From Capra hircus (Eukaryota > Chordata > Mammalia > Artiodactyla > Bovidae), in NCBI RefSeq assembly GCF_001704415.2, contig NC_030811.1:79378069-79442068 (forward strand): 64,000 nucleotides of DNA, given 5' to 3'. The notes under the pieces are model-generated. The model worked only from the letters and a program-made list of their open reading frames with translations, did not search any database and was not told the origin of the DNA. The position numbers and the translations under genes were made by a program. Each line of letters begins with the position of its first letter. Position 1 is the stretch's first letter. This document shows positions 45,981-55,240 of this stretch, in pieces.

Positions 45981-46251
45981 AGGAGAAGGCAGTGGCACCC
46001 CACTCCAGCACTCTTGCCTGGAGAATCCCATGGGCAGAGGAGCCTGGTCCATGAGGTCGCTAAGTCGGATGTGACTGAGCGACTTCAGTTTCACTTTTCA
46101 CTTTCATGCATTGGAGAGGCAAATAGCAACCCACTCTAGTGTTCTTGCCTGGAGAATCCCAGGGACAGGGGAGCCTGGTGGGCTGCTGTCTATGGGGTCT
46201 CACAGAGTTGAACACAACTGAAGTGACTTAGCAGCAGCAGCAGCAGCAGCA
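45981..46251 (+). mobile_element. BOV-A2 SINE with (CAG)n tail
   Basis: Sense Bov-A dimer (GGAGAAGGCAGTGGCACCCC start) ending in about seven GCA units at 46231-46251. No clear target duplication. Confidence 0.93.
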
Positions 46252-46656
46252 TACCCCATTCAGCCAGGTTTAATAACTACTGATGGTAGAGAGCATACAT
46301 TCCCCAGCTCTTTCTAGTTTACCCCTGCTCCCATTCACTTTTGGACTTATATATCTCTGACATATTTTTCTAATCAGAACTTTCTCCTTCCTTGTGCTCA
46401 GTATCTTGTCAGTACAACCACTCAGTATTTCCCACTTATTACCTACTAGGGTTATATAATTTTCTGAACATGTTTGAACAGGTTGAATACAACCTGGCTC
46501 ATTTCCTTTATTGAATACTATCTGGTTTTGTTAGCAATACATTCTGAGGACAGATATTGGCCAAAAGTAAATTGTCAAAATTCCCTATTTTGCTTCATTG
46601 CAAAGGCTGTCGTTCTAGCAGGAGTATACATTCAGCACATACATGACATAAAACAT
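46252..46656. other. Short stretch without a recognised gene
   Basis: Nothing recognised; a short TG run at 46657-46668 marks the edge of the next SINE. Confidence 0.5.
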
Positions 46657-46892
46657 GTGTGTGTGTGCATGTGTGCATGCTAAGTTGCTTCAGTCATGTC
46701 CAACTCTTTGCAACCCCATGGACTGTAGCCCACCAGGCTCCTCTATCCATGGGATTCTCTAGGCAAGAATACTGGAGTGGGTTGCCAAGCCCTCCTCCAG
46801 GGGATCTTCCAGACCTAGGGACTGAACCTCTGTCTCTTATGTCTCCTGCATTGGCAGGCAAGTTGTTTACCACTAGAACCACCTAGGAAGCA
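46657..46892 (-). mobile_element. Bov-tA SINE, antisense
   Basis: Reverse-oriented Bov-tA with a TGTGTGTGTGCATG start, ending CACCTAGGAAGCAC directly at the Tigger-like terminus. Confidence 0.93.
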
Positions 46893-47599
46893 CACCTCAG
46901 AGATATCATGGATTTGGTTCCAGACCACCACAATAAAGCAACTATCGCATACAGTGAGTCACATGAAGTTTTTGGCTTCCCAGTGCATACAAGTTATGTT
47001 TATACTGTACTCTAGTATAAGTGTGCAATGGCATTATGTCTATAAAACAGCATACGTATCAAATTTAAAAATACTTCATTGCTACAATATGCTAATCACT
47101 ATCTAAGCCTTCAGCCAGCTGTGAATTTTCTTTTGCAATAGTAACATCAAAGATTGCCAATCACTGATCACTATAACAAACATTGTGGTTTAGTCGCTAG
47201 TTGCTAAGATGTGTCCAACTCTTGCAACCCCATGGACAGTAGCTTGCCAGGCTCCTCTGCTTATGGGATTTCCTAGGCAAGAATACTGGAGTGAGTTGCC
47301 ATTTCCTTCTCCAGAAGATCTTCCTGACCCAGGGATCAAACCTGTGTCTCCTGCATTGCAGGCAGATTCCTTATCCACTGAGCCACCAGGGAAGCCCATA
47401 ACAAATATAATAATAGTGGAAATGTTTGAAATGTTGCAAGAACTAACAAAATGTGAGGACAAGTAAGCAAATGCTTTTGAAAAAATGGTGCCCATACACC
47501 TGCTTGACACAGGGTTGTCACAATCTCAATTTGTGTTGTAAAAAAACACATTATCTGCAAAGCCCAATAAAACAGAGCAGAATAAAATGAGTTATGCCT
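46893..47599. mobile_element. Tigger-type (mariner/pogo) internal-deletion element
   Basis: Left part ACCTCAGAGATATC with TTCCAGACCACCACAATAAA, and GTGCAATGGCATTATGTCTA. Right part GCAATAGTAACATCAAAGAT, GGTTGTCACAATCTCAATTT and AAAGCCCAATAAAACAGAGC to TATGCCTAG. Both ends match Tigger1-type termini and lie about 490 bp apart once the SINE is removed, so the transposase region is absent: a nonautonomous copy. Its outermost left bases are replaced by the neighbouring SINE. Confidence 0.8.
47181..47397 (-). mobile_element. Bov-tA SINE, antisense, in Tigger element
   Basis: Reverse-oriented Bov-tA ending GCCACCAGGGAAGCCC; 8-bp duplication ATAACAAA at 47173-47180 and 47398-47405. Confidence 0.94.
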
Positions 47600-50179
47600 A
47601 GTTGTTGAAAGTTGAAATCGAGTGCAGTCAATAAGAACTGGAGAGTTAAGCCATGTTTTCCACATAAAGACAAAATTGCCCTGGTTAGTTCATTTGTAAC
47701 TAGGCATTGTTTCAGCCTTATTACGTCCTTGTCTGATAAGCTGGCCTATGCAGTAATAATCAGAACTTTCTCTTATTTTTCTTCAGCTCTATCTGCTTGT
47801 ATTTATCACTTTCGAATGTTTGGTTGTTATTTGATTACTGATGTTAAATGTGCAGACAATACCTTTAGTGCTAATACGTCAAGAGAACAAAGGTCTACCT
47901 AGAAACTTTTAGGTGATCATCAGCAGATATAAAAAGTCACTTTATTCCAAAACTGATAATGTTTTCGAGAACCTATCTCTGAAGTTGGAACAAAGGTGGA
48001 ACTGATGTGTTCTCTTCTCCCTTCTCCATGGAGGAAGCAGAACAATTTTGACATGAAAATTGGATGTTAATCCTTTGCCAAAATTCTCTAGCAGCGTCTC
48101 ATTTTATTTTCAATAAAATGTAAATTCCATATCTTGGTCCACAAGGTCTGAATGCTTTGTACTCGTTTCCTCTTTTCTTAATGTGCCATTTTCTCTCTTC
48201 CTTACTATACTGCAACCACACTGAACACACTCACCGCCCAGGTACACCAACATCATTTCAAACTTAAGAAATTTGTTCTTGTCAGTCCCACTACTTGGCA
48301 TCCTCTTTCCCAGTCTCTTGAAATACCGTCTTTTAATGAGGCTTCAATTTAACATTTCACAACATCAGCAAATCTTCTCTGATAGGTGACTCAATCTATA
48401 ATTGTCTCTCCTTTGTCCAATTTACTGTCACATCATCTTAGTTTTTTTGATGGCACTAAAAATATCTCATTTATGTATTAATTCTCTTCATTGAAATAGA
48501 AGTTCTGAGAGGGCAGGGATGAGGTTTATCTTGATCATGAATGAATCCTCAGTGTCTTAATATCATTTGACATAAAAACTGCCAATGGAGAAATGTTTTG
48601 AGTGACTAGTGCTGACACATTTGTAGTAGAAGAGACATTATAGAGGCAGTTACAGAGGGCTCACCTATGATGATGATAAAAAAGTAATCTTATATGTCTT
48701 ATCAAGGCTTGTTTGAGGTATAGTTGGGTCATAGTACCACCTGCATTGCAGCATCTCTTGATGGTGACAGTTAACATGAGATCAATTAAATTATTGAATT
48801 CTGGAATCCAGACCTATCTCTTCCTTTTCTTTTTTTAATTCCATGACTACGAGGTCTATAGTCACTAAGAAGAGGAAGTTCTTATAATGGTAACATACTA
48901 GATGTGGGAAGGAAAAAGAAATCTATGGAGAGAAAGCAGCGTTACCTTGAGTGTAAAGACATAAAAAGAAGAATGTTAAGACTTTCTGACCAAAGTGGGT
49001 ATTGTTTAGGGCAATTATAAAACATAAAATTCTTTGCAGGAAGGTTAGAGTATTGTTAGGATAAGGTTAAAGAGTAGATCATAAATCCTGGAATAAGAGT
49101 ATAGACCTGATACAAAAAACTCTTGGGGACAAATGTAGTCTTTGTACAGGGAAGTGGCCCAAAGACAGCAACATTTATGAAGTGCAACCTGTCAGTTATA
49201 AATTGGGCAAATTCCAAATGGGGGGAAAGAGAGGTTAGGATACTTAAGTTGCACAATTACTGTTTCAATACTTGCCAAGAAGCTAATTGCTTTTACTCAG
49301 ATAAATCTAAACTTTAATATTGGTTTGAGGTCCTTTGCCAGAAGAACACTGACTTCTCTTAACTGCATAAATTATTGGGATTTTGTTACTTAGAGAAAGA
49401 ATAAAACAGTAGTAGTTCTTCACAACTGTGTAGAGAGAGAATAGCTGATATGTTGGTCTGAACTGATTTTTTTTCTTTTCTTTCCTTTTTTCTCTTTCAC
49501 ATATCCTATCTCCCATTCTCATTGTCTTTCTTTTAAGAAGACATTTTAGAGAGCTTTTAATGTGTGTTCAGCAAGATGCTAGATATCATGGGGATGTGTG
49601 AGAAGAAGACAGCTAGACTCAGTTTAAGACTTTGGAGGAGGAAGTGATGAGTGTGGGCTGATGCTGGAGGAGGAGCCACAAATGTGTGACTGACTACAGG
49701 TCTGCTTTGACTTGCTCACAGGCGCGTTTCACTTTTTAAGGGCAGGGATTTCTCTCATCTCCTCCCAGTTGGAATTTAGTAACCCCAAGAAACTACGCCT
49801 CAGAATAGTTTAGAAGAGAGAAGAGACAGAATTTTTCTACTCAGTTTCCTCCCATCTCTCGATTCCCATTAGTCAAGAGCAATGCCCTGCTTTACTGGAT
49901 GTTACTGGTCAGCACCTTGGTGGTCAATAATAAGGACGACAAATCCCACACTCCCATTTTTTATTGCAGTATGCAAGTGGATGGGGATTGGTTTGTTGGA
50001 CACGAGAGACGTAACGGTCTGGGACCTCAGCTTGACCACCAGCCAGCAGAGAAATCTTGGCAAGGGGAATGGCAAAGGCAGCAGCAGTGTGACCCACAGG
50101 GAAGAAGGCATCTTTGTAAATGAAAAGGTGGCCAAGGGACTTTGAGGAGACACAGAAGATTTTTGTCTAACTATACAGT
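47600..50179. other. Long stretch without a recognised gene
   Basis: Unique-looking DNA. Frames of 60-96 codons on both strands (e.g. 47612-47902, 49882-50145) lack any recognised domain. A T/C-rich tract lies at 49467-49500. Confidence 0.5.
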
Positions 50180-50465
50180 AGTGAATGAGTAGGACACTGG
50201 ATATATGAGTCTAGTTTGGGAGAGTGATCTGATCTGGAGATAGATAGGTTGGAGTTATCCGCCTATAGATGCTGATTAAAGCTTTGAGCCGTCTGAGATA
50301 ACTAAGAAGGTGAGTGCAGCTGGAGAAGAAAATAGCAGCAGGGGCTGAGCCTGGGGCTACTTCAACCTTACACCACCAGGAAAGAGAAAACCACAGTGCA
50401 GAATTAGGAGCGAACAGTGGCAAAAGAGAACAAAATAGAGTGTGATGTCCTTGAAAGCCAGTAAA
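50180..50465. mobile_element. Possible ancient mammalian repeat, family unnamed
   Basis: Phrases such as GGATATATGAGTCTAGTTTG, GGGGCTGAGCCTGGGGCTAC and GTGTGATGTCCTTGAAAGCC are typical of an old interspersed repeat whose name I cannot recall with certainty. Confidence 0.35.
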
Positions 50466-52447
50466 CAAGTTATATTAAGAAAGAGCAATCTTTAAGTGTT
50501 TACTTTGACATGCATGCATAGATCATCCCTAAAGCAGGTACCTAGAAACAGAAAGACTAAGTTATACAGTGTGCACCTTTCATATTTTAAGAAACTCAAG
50601 TTGCCCTGAAAACTGTCTGCCCCAGTGTAAAATCAGTACTCTGAGAAAGTTTTCCAAGACTCAAACATTTAAACCATTGTTGACTTAGGAAAAAGTAAAT
50701 TTCATGAGTGAAAAATGATATACTCCTATTCTTTCAAATCACATTTATTTAATTATTACTGTCTTTGGATACTTTTTAATATATTTAAAAGTCAACTGTT
50801 TTAATTTTTTGAAAAACTGTCCTTTCCCAGTATCCTAGTTGTTTGCACCTTTCTTACTGACTTATAGATGTTCTTTATGCTATGTACTAGTCCTTTATTT
50901 TGTAATATATATTTTGTATATTTATAATATCTTATAATTTTTTCTTCCAGCTTTTCTCCATCTGTTAATTTTGTTGGTGCTGTCTTTTGTCAATGATTAT
51001 TAGCACTTTTGAGATAGCCACATCATTTTTTCAAGCTTTCTTAAACTAATTTTACCTTGGAAAAATTTTAATTAAAGGGCTCAATATCATAGAGACTGTT
51101 TTCTTTATTAAAAGTCATGTTTCTCTTTTTAGATTTATTCATCTGGAATTTGTGTTTGAGGTAATTAATAAAATAAATGCATTCTATTTAAATATATTTG
51201 TCCGTGTGGAGAACTAGAACCAATAATAATTAATCATTCCAACTGCTAATTTGTCATACAACTTCCAAACACGTCAAATTCCCACTTATGCTTGATCTTC
51301 AGAATTTTCTATTTTGTTTGTCTCTACTGCCTTGAAAATCCTTCTATGTTGAATATCCCCAAGACCATCCACAGGTTTGATGATTTGCTAGAAAGACTCA
51401 AGAGAACTTGGAAAAGCTGTTTTACTCAGCCACAGTTTCCTACACCAAAGGATACAAATTAAACTCAGTCAAGGCAAAAGGTGCAAAGGCCAGGGTCAAG
51501 AAGAGATTAGGAACAAGCTTCCAACTGTTCTCTTTCCTAGAGTCATTGAATAGCATTTAATTTCCCAGCAACTTATGTGTTAAGGTGTATGAACTTTTGT
51601 CAAACAGCCTATTTCATAGGAGTCTTGGTGTCAAGGTTTCTATTAAGAGTCGGTCAAGTAGACATGGTTTATTGTCTAAGTGGCTGACTTTGGTTACTTA
51701 TTTTCCAGCAACTCCAGAGGTCAAACTGAAAGTATGGTCCAAGCACCCCACCATGTCACATTATTAGCAGAACTATTTGGCATGCCCCCAAGACCTCATG
51801 TATGTACATACACTCTTAACAGAAAGGGTATTTTAAAGACTTTTCACTCAGGAACCAATCCTTTCCTTGGAATGTGACAGTTTTGAACACTCCAAGCCTG
51901 TTGGTTAACGCTTAACTGCCATTTTCAGCTTTCTCTTTCCATTTTGAATGCTGTCTATACTTTTAAGTTTTCCTTGGTGGGAAGGTTGGTCCGAAACCAT
52001 TAGTGAGCAATTGCAGAAATATAACTCTGCCTCAGTAACTTGGAAGTATTGCTCTATTGATGTCATGTATCGAACAAACCTCATGTCATGTGTCTAATAG
52101 CTCATGAAAATGGATTTTTACACTTTATTATATTGCTTTTCCCCTCTGATGACTTTCAAAGTTTCCCTTTATCCTTAACATGTGGAAGCTACTCTACCAC
52201 ATGTTCAGGTGTGGTTTCATTTATTTCTTGCTTTTAAAATTTGTTTTTATTTGCTTTGCATTAAATGGACTTTTGTAATGTGTGGAATCATACATTTCTA
52301 TAATTCTGAGAAATTATTTCCCATTATTTCTTCAAATATTGACTTTCTTTGATTTTTCTCTATTACTTTACTCTGAAATTCTATTGAAATTAAAATTTGA
52401 ACTTCTGGATTTATTCTCCATGCTTCTGAACATTCTTTGACACTTTC
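50466..52447. other. Long stretch without a recognised gene
   Basis: AT-rich, unique-looking noncoding DNA up to the 3' edge of the cullin retrocopy. Confidence 0.5.
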
Positions 52448-52460
52448 TAGAATCAACTCA

Positions 52461-52480
52461 TTTTTTTCCCTTTAATTTTC
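52461..52480 (-). other. Decayed A-rich tail of the cullin-1 retrocopy
   Basis: On the minus strand this 20-bp stretch is A-rich (GAAAATTAAAGGGAAAAAAA) and follows the AATAAA at once. It is what an old poly(A) tail looks like after substitutions. No clear target duplication could be paired with the 5' side. Confidence 0.6.
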
Positions 52481-52486
52481 TTTATT
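52481..52486 (-). promoter_or_regulatory. Polyadenylation signal AATAAA
   Basis: Minus-strand AATAAA (TTTATT on plus), within GTGGAAATAAAG, about 400 bp after the stop codon and directly before the A-rich tail. Inherited from the parental cullin-1 transcript or one of its alternative 3' ends. Confidence 0.6.
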
Positions 52487-52891
52487 TCCACAGTTTAAAA
52501 AAATGAAGCACATAGACAAATGGTTTTTCATAACAGATTACAAGTGGGTCCATTCAGACCTGCTCTCAAGGTGCTGTCAGCCTCCAAGGGGCTGCCCAGC
52601 TAGCAGCTATTATTCATGTGGCCAATGGGTTGATCTGGATGCAAAAGCATGCAGCCCTCAGGGTGGCAAGTTCCCCCTCCTCTGGTCTATTCAATTAGGT
52701 TAAATGGCATCAGCGTCCATATTTACAGATGTGAGGTGTGGCTATTCTAAGCAGTTCTCGGAGTCAGCAATGGGTACCTGGACCTGGGGCCAAGGAGGAG
52801 GTCGGAGTGACTCTGCCACCACTGTGAGCTTGTCTCCCTCCTTCCTAAGGGGACGAGGGGCTGTGCCTGCAGTCAGACCCTTCCAGGAGGG
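52487..52891 (-). other. Retained 3' UTR of the cullin-1 retrocopy
   Basis: About 400 bp after the stop look like a diverged CUL1 3' UTR: on the minus strand GCTGATGCCATTTAACCTA and CCAGATCAACCCATTGGCCA follow the parental order as I remember it. It appears more diverged than the coding part, which is expected if only the protein is constrained. Confidence 0.6.
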
Positions 52892-55192
52892 TTAAGCCAA
52901 GTAACTGTATGTGTCCTTTTCATCACCCACTCGCTCCAAATATTCTTTCTCGATCAGAATGTCAATGCATTTCTTAATCACTGAGATCTGAGGCTTGAAT
53001 ATTGAGGACAACTGAGTCACTACTTCTCCAAGTAACTGCTGGTGTTTCACAACCTTCCTCATTTTCATTATTCTCACAATAGCCGCCTGGATCAGCAGTT
53101 TGCGATCTTCCTCAATGTTTTTGTACATGGTTTCTTGTTCCCGCTTCTGTTCAATTTTCATTGGCAAGCTGATATTAACCCTTAATTTCTTACTTTTATA
53201 ACCAAAATGTAATTTTATTAAGGTGTCTGGCTTCAATTCCACCTCATCAACATTTGCACTTTTGTCTTCCAAAACCAGTAACTTAAACTTCAATAAAATC
53301 TGTAAGACTTGTACCAAAATGTCCATTTTGATCTGAGTGCTGTCTGTCAACTGTTGAACGGTGTAAGCATCTTCCATGTTGTACTGGAGCAGGACAGCCA
53401 TCTGGAATGTAGATGCATGCAAAGTGTAGTTGTTTTTGAAGTAGTTTGTTACTAATTCTCCTTCAGACAGTTGATATGCCCATGACAACTTTCTGTCACT
53501 GTAATAGCTGGCATAAAATGCTGTGAAGCGCTGATAACATGGTTCCAGCTCTGATGGCAAAAGGACTGTACAAGATTCCTCAAAGGGCCACCATCCGTAA
53601 CTCAGAACGTGAATACTGAAATCTAAGTCCAAAGGCTCTGAATCCATCAGGTGCTTTTTGAACTGCGCATTCAAAGCTTTGCTTACACCAATGTCTTGAA
53701 ACATCCGCTGAAGTTTGGAGGTATACTCAAAACCACAAGCTTGCTTTAACTTTGAGATCATGCTTGCTTCAGCATCGTCACTTGCACTGTTCTGACGGAC
53801 AAGCCTTTTGGCCAGCATTTTCGTGTAGAACTTCTGAACCACATCTTTGTCGTCCATATACTTGAAGACTGTCATCACGTGGTTAAGTGTGTCTTCTAGT
53901 TCTGCTTCTTCTGGGTTCTTGGAACTCTTCTTCAACAAGGAGTCACAGTATCGAGCCAGCAACTCGGGGGATTTGCTGGATGTCTGAGCCATTTTGGTAA
54001 CTGCATTGTTGTTTATGAAGCCACTGCAAGCCTTGTCCAGTGCAGCCATGAAGTCAGCATGGTTCCTGAATGCTGATATCACCAGGGTATTGTATTTTTT
54101 ATGGATATTCAACACTATCTCTACATACATTCTGGGGTCATTTAAAGCAGCTTCTCCACACTTCTCAATTGCTAAAAGACCCTGATTATGAATGTGTGTC
54201 TCCAGGAGTTTTTTAAATTCTCCCAGGCCATTCTTGATTCTATATGTGAGCTTATACATGCGACCCAAATCTTCACACTTGTTGGCGTTCAGTAAATTCT
54301 GAAATTCTGTGAGGAAAATCTCTAAGTGTTTCTCCACAAGCACCTGCCTGCATTTCCTGACTAGCTTGCCCTTGGTGCTCTGGTGAAGGTAGGCCTGGGC
54401 CCTCCGCCGCTCCTCCAGCAGAAAAGCCTCCACCTCTTTCATATATTCGGTAACTGGGTTCTGCTGCAACAATTCAGTACTCTTTCTGGTATAGTATCTC
54501 TCTGTTTCAGCCAAAAACTGAGATTCAAAGTCTTCTTTGTACACTGTTAGCAAAGGGCCCTCCTCAAACTGATCATCTTCATTCACCCCCAGTTCCATGT
54601 AAGACTGTATAGCCCCACTTATCAGTCTTGTATTGATGGATTCACCATTTCTTTCCTTTTCAATCAGTTTTAAAACAGCCTTTGTTACTTGTTTATTCAA
54701 TGGCCTGAAAAGACAATCTCTCCAAGTCACCATTGCAAGAGAATATATTTCACAAACTTTGTGTCCTTTATTTGTCATATTAAGTAAATGTTTATTGAGG
54801 CGGGCACAAATCCCATTCAACACTTTGCTCGAAAACCGGTAATCTTCCCATTGTTGAGTATAGAACTTCAGTATTCCTATATCCATCAAATCTTCTCCAT
54901 CCTTAGGAAGATTTGTCAAGTGATTCTTCAAAAATTCTTTAATTCGTTTGTATAATTCAAAGCCAACATTCTCATCTTCCCTCGGCTTCTGCTCCTTTTT
55001 TGATTTAGTCTGGTCTTGAGGGGACGCATATAAACAGTGGTTATAAAGAAGAGTGTAGAGTTCTATGTATCTGGATTTCACCATACTTTGTCTGGAATAC
55101 ACTTGCTGGATTCCCGCTCTGATGTTATCCCAGAGCTTGTCAATGCCAACATGATTCAGTTCACTGGGATTCTGGCTCCAGTCCGATGACAT
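52892..55192 (-). CDS. CUL1 (retrocopy): Cullin-1-like retrogene, intact and intronless
   Basis: Encodes a 766-residue cullin. CUL1 is the scaffold of SCF ubiquitin ligases: its N-terminus binds SKP1/F-box adaptors, its C-terminus binds RBX1 and is activated by NEDD8. Here residues 1 to about 400 form the cullin repeats. The cullin-homology domain follows, with KLKQACGFEYTSKLQRMFQD. The C-terminal winged helix holds IVRIMKMRK, whose acceptor lysine is residue 710 (53063-53065), and the chain ends YSYLA. Length is close to human CUL1 (776); the difference is in-frame, near residues 55-75 and 125-140. No intron, stop or frameshift interrupts 2.3 kb despite many substitutions. Start: the ATG at 55190-55192 matches the CUL1 start (MSS...SQNP) and has A at -3; the open frame extends nine codons upstream only to a GTG at 55217-55219 inside retained 5' UTR. 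Being intronless with an A-rich tail makes it a retrocopy; intactness suggests function. No promoter recognised. Confidence 0.93.
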   Translation of the reverse strand: MSSDWSQNPSELNHVGIDKLWDNIRAGIQQVYSRQSMVKSRYIELYTLLYNHCLYASPQDQTKSKKEQKPREDENVGFELYKRIKEFLKNHLTNLPKDGEDLMDIGILKFYTQQWEDYRFSSKVLNGICARLNKHLLNMTNKGHKVCEIYSLAMVTWRDCLFRPLNKQVTKAVLKLIEKERNGESINTRLISGAIQSYMELGVNEDDQFEEGPLLTVYKEDFESQFLAETERYYTRKSTELLQQNPVTEYMKEVEAFLLEERRRAQAYLHQSTKGKLVRKCRQVLVEKHLEIFLTEFQNLLNANKCEDLGRMYKLTYRIKNGLGEFKKLLETHIHNQGLLAIEKCGEAALNDPRMYVEIVLNIHKKYNTLVISAFRNHADFMAALDKACSGFINNNAVTKMAQTSSKSPELLARYCDSLLKKSSKNPEEAELEDTLNHVMTVFKYMDDKDVVQKFYTKMLAKRLVRQNSASDDAEASMISKLKQACGFEYTSKLQRMFQDIGVSKALNAQFKKHLMDSEPLDLDFSIHVLSYGWWPFEESCTVLLPSELEPCYQRFTAFYASYYSDRKLSWAYQLSEGELVTNYFKNNYTLHASTFQMAVLLQYNMEDAYTVQQLTDSTQIKMDILVQVLQILLKFKLLVLEDKSANVDEVELKPDTLIKLHFGYKSKKLRVNISLPMKIEQKREQETMYKNIEEDRKLLIQAAIVRIMKMRKVVKHQQLLGEVVTQLSSIFKPQISVIKKCIDILIEKEYLERVGDEKDTYSYLA

Positions 55193-55240
55193 TGTGAGTA
55201 ATTGTATCAAGTTGTCCACAGTTTTTATTCAAGGTACAGC
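55193..55240 (-). other. Retained 5' UTR of the cullin-1 retrocopy
   Basis: The minus strand reads CTGTGGACAACTTGATACAA just upstream of the ATG, similar to the CUL1 5' UTR as I remember it. The upstream limit of the cDNA, and hence its transcription start, could not be fixed. Confidence 0.45.

Noticed and set aside
49882..50145. 87-codon frame as a small gene
   Set aside because: Competing frames of similar size on both strands and no recognised family.
55193..55219. GTG-initiated N-terminal extension of the cullin retrogene
   Set aside because: It lies in retained 5' UTR; the ATG at 55192 matches the CUL1 start.
52892..55219. Ordinary decayed processed pseudogene
   Set aside because: No stop or frameshift over 766 codons despite clear divergence, and all length changes are in-frame.
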